Of a stretch of DNA of 6,787 nucleotides, positions 1 through 4,516 are shown piece by piece. Within the stretch, counting starts at the first letter, position 1, and each line of letters begins with the position of its first letter. The notes beneath the pieces were generated by a model. The model was not told where the DNA came from, made no database searches, and worked only from the letters and a program-made list of their open reading frames with translations. Location: contig CALMNY010000243.1 in assembly GCA_937872125.1 (NCBI GenBank), positions 1 to 6,787 of the forward strand. Reading direction: 5' to 3'. A program made the translations under genes and the position numbers. This DNA comes from an uncultured Candidatus Competibacteraceae bacterium (GTDB taxonomy: Bacteria > Pseudomonadota > Gammaproteobacteria > Competibacterales > Competibacteraceae).

Positions 1-405
1 CTCTACCTGCCCTGGCCCGCGGGGGTCGACGCCGCCGACCAGGCGGCCTTTGCCGCCGCTTATGACGCCCATTGCGCGGCGTTGGCGTCCCGCGCGTCCA
101 GCGAGGAGGATTACGACCTGCTTTGCCTGGGGGTCCAGGTCGAGTGCCAGCCCCACGGCTGGCAGATTCAGGACGATGGTGGGGAGGGCCAGATCACCGC
201 CGCCGTGTATGCCATCCAGTTCTTTCTCCGCCATTTCCACCTGGAACAGGCGGTGGTGCTGGAGTGGTCCTGCGGGGCGGTCAAGCCCGAGCCGGGCGCC
301 TTCCACGGCGGCGCGGTGCTGGTGACCGCGCAGGAGGAGCACTGGTTTGACCCCGGACGGCTGGCCTGCCTGCTGGCGAAAACGCGCGGGTGGGCGGAGC
401 TATAA
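1..405 (+). CDS. Hypothetical accessory protein, 5'-truncated by window edge
   Basis: The frame is open from the first base and ends in TAA, giving 134 residues with the start codon lost to the left. A TTG at 82 could in principle start it, but the upstream residues (LYLPWPAGVDAADQAAF) are equally protein-like, so I read it as a truncated longer gene. Visible are an acidic, soluble N-terminal part, a GWQIQDDGGEG turn, a helix ending FFLRHFHL, and a C-terminal EWSCG...FHGGAVLVTA...HWF stretch. From memory, this layout (helix, then EW.....P...GGGA.V....W) recurs in hypothetical proteins carried on plasmids and integrative elements. That resemblance is an unverified inference. There is no signal peptide, membrane segment or catalytic motif that I recognise. 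It lies upstream of and co-directional with the zinc-ribbon genes, so it is probably part of the same accessory cluster. Function unknown. Confidence 0.75.
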   Translation, partial: LYLPWPAGVDAADQAAFAAAYDAHCAALASRASSEEDYDLLCLGVQVECQPHGWQIQDDGGEGQITAAVYAIQFFLRHFHLEQAVVLEWSCGAVKPEPGAFHGGAVLVTAQEEHWFDPGRLACLLAKTRGWAEL

Positions 406-420
406 GCCCGCCGTGACTGT

Positions 421-448
421 CCGCCGGCGCCGTGCTGGCGGCTCCTAC
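421..448 (-). repeat. REP-like palindrome with GTAG foot
   Basis: An 8-bp stem (421-428 with 434-441, one G-T wobble, 5-base loop) is followed by CTCCTAC. Read on the minus strand this is GTAGGAGC leading into a GC-rich hairpin, the layout of classical REP elements. It lies 15 bases after the preceding stop and 22 bases before the next start. There is no T-run, so it is not a standard rho-independent terminator, although it could still affect transcript ends. A second GTAGGAGC copy lies at 777-784. Confidence 0.45.
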
Positions 449-470
449 CCCTCTACTCAAGGAATCCCTC

Positions 471-704
471 ATGGCTAATGTCAATGTCCTGGCGGGCATG
501 CGCTGCCCCAACAGCGCCTGTCGATCAGACGGTCCCTTTCGCATCGAATGCACCACGGTTTTCCTGGTCTTCGACGATGGTACCGACGAGCATGGCGATA
601 CCGCATGGCGCGGCGATTCCTATTGTGCGTGTCCTGACTGCGGCGCCGAAGGGACTGTGACTGATTTCAGGTGCGCGGAAGACGCGGATGACGCCGATGC
701 CTGA
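471..704 (+). CDS. Small zinc-ribbon-like hypothetical protein
   Basis: This 77-residue protein starts at ATG 471, supported by AAGGA at 459-463 (7-base spacing). It has an N-terminal MRCPNSAC motif (C12 and C17) and a central YCACPDCG motif, so paired cysteines flank an acidic strand (VFDDGTDE). This is the usual layout of a four-cysteine zinc ribbon, although the first pair is spaced CX4C instead of CX2C. The end of the domain reads GTVTDF and is followed by an acidic tail (EDADDADA). It is a paralog of the next gene, sharing the CP..C...GP..I start, a VxDxG strand and a G.V.DF end. From memory, small proteins of this plan are common on plasmids and integrative elements. Possible roles are nucleic-acid or protein binding, but nothing in the sequence decides. 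It probably belongs to a run of co-directional genes. Confidence 0.8.
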   Translation: MANVNVLAGMRCPNSACRSDGPFRIECTTVFLVFDDGTDEHGDTAWRGDSYCACPDCGAEGTVTDFRCAEDADDADA

Positions 705-743
705 TCGCGTCCCGCAACCGGAGCGTCGTGCGTCCTGCGCGTT

Positions 744-784
744 AGGGAAGGTCTCGCGTTATCCCTCGTCGGGGCCGCTCCTAC
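744..784 (-). repeat. Second REP-like element with GTAG foot
   Basis: Read on the minus strand from 784 this begins GTAGGAGCGGCCCC and continues GACGAGGGAT and AACGCGAGA. CCC/GGG and outer GCG/CGC arms can form an imperfect hairpin. It shares the GTAGGAGC foot and the orientation of the element at 421-448, and it also sits just upstream of a zinc-ribbon gene. REP palindromes are usually intergenic, and their GTAG foot is typical for elements mobilised by TnpA-REP proteins. No such RAYT gene is visible here. Confidence 0.4.
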
Positions 785-807
785 TTTCCCGCCCCTGGAG
801 ACGAACC

Positions 808-1068
808 ATGCCGAACACGAACTGGCTTCTGGGCCTGGCTTGTCCACGCTGCGGCAGCCAGGGACCGCTGCAGATCGACACGTTGCTGACGCTGACCGTG
901 ACGGACGCGGGGCCGGTGGCCTTTGACGCGGACAACGCCGCCTGGACCCCGCACGCCGGGTGTATTTGCCCCGCGTGCGGCCAGTCGGGTTGCGTGGCCG
1001 ACTTCACCCTGAAGACCCGCGCCGGACGGCCGGGCGGGTCCCTTTCCCCCGGAGTTACCGATGCCTGA
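808..1068 (+). CDS. Zinc-ribbon hypothetical protein, paralog of previous gene
   Basis: This 86-residue protein starts at ATG 808 with GGAG at 797-800 (7-base spacing). It has a clean four-cysteine zinc ribbon: CPRC at residues 12-15 and a C-terminal CICPACG, separated by strands containing TVTDAGP. The domain closes with GCVADF, matching GTVTDF in the upstream paralog. The last ~20 residues (LKTRAGRPGGSLSPGVTDA) look like a low-complexity tail. The tail also encodes the ribosome-binding site (GGAG 1051-1054) and the first 8 bases of the next gene, so the two are probably translationally coupled. A fragment of this 3' end recurs at 2444-2504 in front of the duplicated downstream gene. Its codon 67 (1006-1008) lies at what appears to be the empty counterpart of an IS200/IS605-type insertion site. 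Function unknown. Confidence 0.8.
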   Translation: MPNTNWLLGLACPRCGSQGPLQIDTLLTLTVTDAGPVAFDADNAAWTPHAGCICPACGQSGCVADFTLKTRAGRPGGSLSPGVTDA

Positions 1069-1843
1069 CACCTTGATCTATGTCGCTTTGTACGAGCACG
1101 AATACGGTACGGATACCTTTGTCTGCGCCAGCGAGGCCGAGGCGCTGGCGCTGCGCGAGGACCTGGCGCGCGAGAACTGGGCGCAGGAATTGCCCGACAC
1201 CCCGCCGCCGGTGACGGACATCGGGCAGGCTTACTTCGATGCGCTGGCCGAACGCTGGGGGGATAACGAGTATTTTGCGATTCATCGCCTGGCCTGCGAT
1301 CTGTCGCGCTTTCGCGAGGTGGGGCCGCCGCCGACCACCCGGCTGTATATCGCGCGCTACGAGCACCCGCACGGCACCGATGTGTTTGCCTGCGCCAGCG
1401 AGGCCGAGGCGCTGGCGCTGCGCGAGGACCTGGCGCGCGAGAACTGGGCGCAGGAATTGCCCGACACCCCGCCGCCGGTGACGGACATCGGGCAGGCTTA
1501 CTTCGATGCGCTGGCCGAACGCTGGGGGGATAACGAGTATTTCGCGGTCACCCCGGTTGACTGTGATCTGGCGCGCTTTACCGAGGCGGCGCGGCCGGCG
1601 CCCCCGCCGGAGAGCGAGCCGGATGGCGCGGAACTGGCGGCGCTCAAGGCGCAGTATGCCGCACGGGGGCTGTTGCTGTTTCGTCCGGGGGACGCCGGGA
1701 CGCCCGGCGGGGCGCGGTGGGCGCTGACGCGGACGGAGCGGCTGAGCGGCCTGCTGTATCGCGATTTCGCCACCTTTCGTGACGTGGACTTCGGCGTGCG
1801 GCTGTTTGCCGACCAGGAGCGCCTGGCGGTCCCGCCAGCCTGA
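1061..1843 (+). CDS. Two-domain tandem-repeat hypothetical protein (copy A)
   Basis: This 260-residue protein starts at ATG 1061 with GGAG at 1051-1054 and overlaps the zinc-ribbon gene by 8 bases. It contains two tandem copies of an ~89-residue domain (about residues 3-88 and 92-177). The domain consensus runs: aromatic strand (LYIARYEH), GTD.F, a helix (CASEAEALALREDLARENW), a P-rich loop, G.AYF.AL helix, NEYF strand and CDL.RF. A distinct C-terminal segment follows (about 190-260; ALKAQYAARGLLLFRPGD, then ALTRTERLSGLLYRDF). There is no signal peptide or membrane span, and the composition is acidic, which suggests a cytoplasmic protein. The central 153 bases of the two repeats are identical although their flanks have diverged, indicating recent gene conversion. 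I do not recognise a named family. Single-domain proteins with a H..GTD...SE.EA...L....W pattern occur, from memory, among mobile-element hypotheticals. Confidence 0.85.
   Translation: MPDTLIYVALYEHEYGTDTFVCASEAEALALREDLARENWAQELPDTPPPVTDIGQAYFDALAERWGDNEYFAIHRLACDLSRFREVGPPPTTRLYIARYEHPHGTDVFACASEAEALALREDLARENWAQELPDTPPPVTDIGQAYFDALAERWGDNEYFAVTPVDCDLARFTEAARPAPPPESEPDGAELAALKAQYAARGLLLFRPGDAGTPGGARWALTRTERLSGLLYRDFATFRDVDFGVRLFADQERLAVPPA
1123..1542 (+). repeat. Two identical 153-bp tandem repeat copies, 267-bp period
   Basis: Bases 1123-1275 and 1390-1542 are identical by direct comparison, with a constant offset of 267 bases (89 codons). Immediately outside, the copies differ (GTC versus GCC codon before; TTTGCG versus TTCGCG after), and the protein flanks differ strongly (IHRLACDLSRF versus VTPVDCDLARF). 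Identity bounded by divergence points to gene conversion or unequal recombination inside an older duplication. Confidence 0.92.
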
Positions 1844-1846
1844 GAC

Positions 1847-1889
1847 GGGGCGGCGCGCCCCACCCCGCGGCCGCGCCATCGGGCGCGGC
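1847..1889. other. Two adjacent GC-rich hairpins between repeat genes
   Basis: Directly after the stop at 1841-1843 there is a 6-bp stem (1847-1852 with 1856-1861). It is followed by an 8-bp perfect stem (1870-1877 with 1882-1889, ATCG loop). The second leads into a pyrimidine-rich leader (CTCCCCCACTCTACC) and then the next ribosome-binding site. No T-run follows, so these may be weak terminators, mRNA-stabilising structures or degenerate REP-like sequence. Confidence 0.4.
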
Positions 1890-1924
1890 GCCTCCCCCAC
1901 TCTACCTGCCCCACGGAGACCCCA

Positions 1925-2209
1925 ATGGCCGAGACCCTGATTTTCGTCGCTTTTTACCAACATGCGTACGGCACCGAGGTGTTTGTCTACCCGTCGGAGG
2001 CCGAAGCGCGGGCGCAGCGCGACGCGATCGCGCGCGAGAACTGGCCGGGCGCGTTTCCCCGCGAACCCATGCCGGAGCAGGTGGGCGAGGTGTATTTTGA
2101 ACGCCTGCGCGCGGTGGGTAATGAGGTCGAGTTCTACGCTATCCACCCCACCTGGTGCGATCTGGCGCGCTTCGCCACCGGGGGCGGCGGCGCACTGACG
2201 GCGCCGTAG
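1925..2209 (+). CDS. Single-domain homolog of the repeat protein
   Basis: This 94-residue protein starts at ATG 1925 with GGAG at 1915-1918 (6-base spacing). It is one free-standing copy of the domain found twice in the neighbours: LIFVAFYQHAYGTEVFV, then a SEAEARAQRDAIARENW helix, a proline-rich loop, VYFERL, EFYAIH and CDLARF. It is clearly more divergent from the two-domain copies than they are from each other, so it is an older paralog and not a recent fragment. The C-terminus is a short glycine-rich tail. The single-copy form shows that the ~89-residue unit is an autonomous domain. No catalytic motif, signal peptide or membrane segment is seen. The gene has its own leader of 81 bases with hairpins after the previous gene. 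Function unknown. Confidence 0.8.
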   Translation: MAETLIFVAFYQHAYGTEVFVYPSEAEARAQRDAIARENWPGAFPREPMPEQVGEVYFERLRAVGNEVEFYAIHPTWCDLARFATGGGGALTAP

Positions 2210-2248
2210 GCCCGCCCGGCGTTCCGCGCGGCCGCACGGCGGCCGGGC

Positions 2249-2280
2249 TGGCGGGGCGGCGCCGTCAGCGTGCCCCGCCA
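2249..2280. terminator. GC-rich inverted repeat, possible terminator
   Basis: A 9-bp perfect inverted repeat (TGGCGGGGC at 2249-2257, GCCCCGCCA at 2272-2280) with a 14-base loop lies 40 bases after the stop of the single-domain gene. No T-run follows, so a rho-independent terminator is only a weak reading. It could equally be a decayed palindromic repeat. Confidence 0.3.
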
Positions 2281-2305
2281 CCGCGCGCGGCGGGCCTGCG
2301 GTAGA

Positions 2306-2443
2306 CTGCACGCCCGGTTAGCCTGTGGAGATACTTCGCACAGGGGAGCGTCGGCCCAGGAACCCACCGCAGCGACTATTCGCGAGCTTGCTTGCGCGTA
2401 GCGCCTTAGGAATCGCCGTCCTGCCGGGCGGTGAGGCTGTCAA
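2306..2443 (+). mobile_element. IS200/IS605-type right-end scar with terminal hairpin
   Basis: This stretch has the layout of the right end of a tnpB-bearing element. First comes the tail of a tnpB-like reading frame, then TTAGGAATCGCCGTCC, then a 9-bp hairpin with two wobbles (2413-2421 with 2426-2434, loop TGCC), ending in TGTCAA. From memory, GGAATC.CCGTCC followed by GGGCGG.GAGG.TGTCAA is a familiar right-end pattern of this superfamily. In functional elements this region is the scaffold end of the omegaRNA. No left end, tnpA or tnpB core is present nearby, so it is a relic. Its last base abuts the start of the segmental duplication at 2444. Confidence 0.7.
2309..2401 (+). pseudogene. Remnant of tnpB C-terminus
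   Basis: Reading the frame through 2321, the translation is HARLACGDTSHRGASAQE, then PTAATIRELACA and a TAG at 2399-2401. The ACGD...S...QEPTAAT pattern resembles the poorly conserved C-terminal tail of TnpB proteins; compare the KQETPATSQRL end of the intact TnpB in this window. The RuvC and zinc-finger parts are missing, so nothing functional remains at the protein level. The assignment rests on this tail plus the right-end hairpin just downstream. Confidence 0.55.
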
Positions 2444-2504
2444 CCTGAAGGCCCGCGCCGGACCGCCGGACGGGTCCCTTACCCCCGGAGCTACCGATGC
2501 CTGA
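2444..2504 (+). pseudogene. 3' fragment of the zinc-ribbon gene
   Basis: The frame translates as LKARAGPPDGSLTPGATDA and then TGA, closely matching the LKTRAGRPGGSLSPGVTDA end of the zinc-ribbon protein at 808-1068. The cysteine-bearing part is absent and is replaced upstream by the IS right end. The fragment keeps the GGAG at 2487-2490 and the 8-base overlap with the next gene's start, so it survives as the leader of the duplicated gene. Confidence 0.8.
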
Positions 2505-3159
2505 CACAACGATCTACGTCGCTGTTTACCAACACAAGTACGGTACGGATACCTATGTCTGCGCCAGCGAGACCGAGGCGCTGGACCTGCGCGACTACCT
2601 GGCGCGCGCGAACTGGGCAGAGGAAATGCCCGACACCCCGCTGCCGGTAAACGCTGTTGGAGATGCCTACTTCGCCGCGCTGGCCAACCGCGGGAGGCGT
2701 AACGAGTATTTTGAGATTCATCGCCTGGCCTGCGATCTGTCGCGTTTTCGCGAGGCGGGGCCGCCGCCCACCACCTGGCTGCATATCGCGCGCTACGAGC
2801 ACCCGCAGGGCACCGAGGTGTTTGCCTGCGCCAGCGAGGCCGAGGCGCTGGCGCTGCGCGATGACCTGGCGCGCGCGCACTGGGCGCGGGAATTACCGGA
2901 CACCCCGCCGCCGGCGACGGACATCGGAAAAGCCTATTTCACGGCGCTGGCCGCCCGCGCAGGGGATAACGAGTATTTTGAAATCGACGCGGAAGCCTGT
3001 GATCTGGCGCGCTTTACCGAGGCGGCGCCGCCGACGCGCCCGCCGCAGGTCGCGCCGGATGGCGCGGAACTGGTGGCGATCAAGGCGCAGTATGCCGCGC
3101 GGGCGCGGTTGCGCGGGTCGCCGCCGCCGGGGCGCCCGGCGGGGCGCGGTGGGCGCTGA
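2497..3159 (+). CDS. Two-domain tandem-repeat hypothetical protein (copy B, altered tail)
   Basis: This 220-residue protein starts at ATG 2497 with GGAG at 2487-2490. It carries the same two domains as copy A (residues about 3-88 and 92-177) with many substitutions, for example LARANWAEEMPDT for LARENWAQELPDT. Unlike copy A, its two repeats are not homogenised. The C-terminal segment follows copy A up to AIKAQYAAR. A net 4-base deletion relative to copy A then shifts the frame, and the protein ends in an arginine/glycine-rich tail (GRPAGRGGR) about 40 residues early. The LLLFRPGD...LYRDF part of copy A is lost. Both domains remain open, so the gene may still be functional as a domain-only version, or it may be decaying. 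It lies directly behind a transposon right-end scar and converges with the lipoprotein gene. Function unknown. Confidence 0.75.
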   Translation: MPDTTIYVAVYQHKYGTDTYVCASETEALDLRDYLARANWAEEMPDTPLPVNAVGDAYFAALANRGRRNEYFEIHRLACDLSRFREAGPPPTTWLHIARYEHPQGTEVFACASEAEALALRDDLARAHWARELPDTPPPATDIGKAYFTALAARAGDNEYFEIDAEACDLARFTEAAPPTRPPQVAPDGAELVAIKAQYAARARLRGSPPPGRPAGRGGR

Positions 3160-3218
3160 CGCCACGGCGGCGCGACGGCGGACGGCGCCCGCGGCGCGAA
3201 GGGCCTGCGGTGGGGGCC

Positions 3219-3455
3219 TCAATAGACGGGGTGATACAGGGCCGGGCGGGCGCTCAGGGCGGGCAGCGGACACCAGCGGCGGCCGTTGACCACGGTGCAG
3301 GGGGGCGCGCCGACCGTGGGGACCGCGGGCGGGGGGCTGAGCGCGGCGCAGCCGCTCAGCAAGCCCGCGAGCGCCAGCACGGCCAGAACCCGCGGCGGTC
3401 GGCCGGGGACAGGCCCTGAGCGGGGGGCGACCGGGGGGGCGAGGACGATCGGCAT
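3219..3455 (-). CDS. Small proline-rich lipoprotein
   Basis: This 78-residue protein on the minus strand starts at ATG 3455. It has an arginine-containing n-region, a hydrophobic stretch VLAVLALAGL and a lipobox LSGC with the acylated cysteine at residue 36. Signal peptidase II cleavage would leave a ~43-residue lipoprotein. The mature part is proline-rich (SPPPAVPTVGAPP) and contains C53 and C62 around VVNGRRW, which could form a disulphide in the periplasm. The residue after the cysteine is Ala, not Asp, so outer-membrane sorting would be expected under the standard Lol rule. The ribosome-binding site is weak (AGG 11 bases upstream), so the exact start is uncertain. It is divergent from rlpA and tail-to-tail with copy B. 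I do not recognise a family. It could be a small envelope accessory protein. Confidence 0.6.
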   Translation of the reverse strand: MPIVLAPPVAPRSGPVPGRPPRVLAVLALAGLLSGCAALSPPPAVPTVGAPPCTVVNGRRWCPLPALSARPALYHPVY

Positions 3456-3797
3456 GGCAGCATTGACCTGCGGGGGGCGATAAAAACCCTGGCGTTGTCG
3501 CCGGGCGGCGCGCGCCGCGCGCGGCCCTTAAGACCGAATGGAGAGATCGGCGTCACCGCCGCGCCCGCGCGACGCCGCGGCCGTGTGTTGCCCGTATTGT
3601 GCACTGATTCGGCGGCGGATGCCGGCGCCACGGGCCGCGGTCCGGTCGGGTTATCATCGATGACTGCCGGCGCCGGTTCCCGGTTGCGCGCCGGGGCCTG
3701 ACGCCGGTTATGAGCGGATCGCCAGGCCAGAAATGGTCAGCCAATTGCCGCCGCGCTTCGCGTACCATCGCCCGGTCTTTTTTACCGGATGTTGCTG
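3456..3797. other. Divergent intergenic region, no confident gene
   Basis: This is the gap between the starts of the divergent lipoprotein and rlpA genes, so promoters for both would be expected. I found no convincing -35/-10 pair. TATCAT at 3652-3657 and an AT-rich ATAAAAA at 3480-3486 are the only -10-like spots. It contains very GC-rich palindromic stretches (around 3503-3527 and 3662-3695) and a small 5-bp inverted repeat around a T-run (3772-3788) next to the rlpA start. Short open frames here lack ribosome-binding sites and protein-like composition. Confidence 0.5.
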
Positions 3798-4487
3798 ATG
3801 ACTGCTACGCGCCGCTCCTCGCTGGATGGTTCCCACCGCCGGGTGTCCGCCGTCCGTTTCCTGGCTCTCCTGCCCTGCTGTTTACTCTCCGCCTGTCTGA
3901 CGCTCCCGGCGCCGGATGCGGCACCCTCCCCTCCCGACGGCCCGGTGACGGTCGCCGCGGACCCCGCCCCTTCCCCGCCGCCCAGTCGGGCGCCTTCCCC
4001 CCCGCCGGCCGCCGCCCATCGCGGCAGCCAGCGGCCCTATACCGTGCGCGGCGTGACCTACCACCCCCAGGCCGACAGTCGGGGTTACACGGCGGTGGGC
4101 ACCGCCAGTTGGTACGGCCAAGCGTTTCACGGCCGGCGCACCGCCACGGGGGAACCTTTCGACATGCACGCCCTCACGGCGGCGCATAAGACGCTGCCCC
4201 TGCCCAGTTACGTCCTGGTGCGCAACCTCGCCAATCAGCGCTCGGCCCTGGTCAAGGTCAATGATCGCGGTCCCTTTGTCGGTGATCGCCTGATCGACCT
4301 GTCGTATGCCGCCGCGCAGCACCTGGGACTGCACCAGCGGGGCCTCGGCGCCGTGGAGGTGGTGGCGGTTCCGGCGCCGGAACCCGCGTCCGCGGGGGCC
4401 GCGACACCGGCTGACGTGCCGTGGGTGGAACCCGTGCCCGCGCGACGCACGGCGCAGACGCGCCGCTATCGGGCGCCGGATGCCTGA
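3798..4487 (+). CDS. rlpA: RlpA-family septal lytic transglycosylase lipoprotein
   Basis: RlpA is an outer-membrane lipoprotein that cleaves glycan strands lacking stem peptides at the division septum. This 229-residue protein has a signal peptide with hydrophobic core FLALLPCCLL and lipobox LSAC (acylated C33), then a long Pro/Ala/Ser linker (about 35-75). A double-psi beta-barrel domain follows (about 98-192): TASWYGQAFHGRRTATGEPF, then ALTAAHKTLPLPS and VKVNDRGPF. E119 in TGEPF and D156 in NDRGPF match the family's catalytic Glu and Asp. Many RlpA proteins end in a SPOR domain that binds denuded glycan. Here only ~37 Pro/Ala/Arg-rich residues follow the barrel, so SPOR is absent. I chose ATG 3798 because GGA at 3787-3789 is well spaced; ATG 3789 in the same frame would add three residues. 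The stop overlaps an ATG (TGATG) in the methyltransferase frame. Confidence 0.9.
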   Translation: MTATRRSSLDGSHRRVSAVRFLALLPCCLLSACLTLPAPDAAPSPPDGPVTVAADPAPSPPPSRAPSPPPAAAHRGSQRPYTVRGVTYHPQADSRGYTAVGTASWYGQAFHGRRTATGEPFDMHALTAAHKTLPLPSYVLVRNLANQRSALVKVNDRGPFVGDRLIDLSYAAAQHLGLHQRGLGAVEVVAVPAPEPASAGAATPADVPWVEPVPARRTAQTRRYRAPDA

Positions 4488-4516
4488 TGCGCGCGCCGGA
4501 TAGCGCGGGGGGGGCC

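Larger units (their letters stand above)
2444..3161 (+). repeat. Segmental duplicate of 1008-1719
   Basis: From 2444 the sequence follows 1008 at a constant offset of 1436 bases through the zinc-ribbon tail, ribosome-binding site, start codon and both repeat domains. Similarity runs to about 3161, where CGCCCGGCGGGGCGCGGTGG and the following GCGCTGACG match copy A after a net 4-base loss. Beyond that the homology stops. The left border coincides with the end of the transposon scar. Confidence 0.85.

Noticed and set aside
1123..1542. CRISPR-like direct repeats
   Set aside because: There are only two units of 153 identical bases, inside a coding frame with a codon-multiple period. This is a protein domain repeat, not a repeat-spacer array.
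1055..2311. Long minus-strand open frame opposite the repeat genes
   Set aside because: It mirrors the codon bias of the plus-strand genes. Its internal repeats are the antisense of the known repeats, it has no ribosome-binding site, and the plus-strand genes have clear ones.
3480..3510. Minus-strand GGCG-ACAA-CGCC hairpin followed by a T-run
   Set aside because: The stem is 4 bp and there is no minus-strand gene upstream that it would terminate. The AT-rich spot may instead be part of a promoter for the small lipoprotein, but no -35 box supports that.
3772..3788. CCGGT-CTTTTTT-ACCGG as a terminator
   Set aside because: The stem is only 5 bp, the T-run is in the loop instead of after the stem, and it sits on the rlpA start rather than after a gene.
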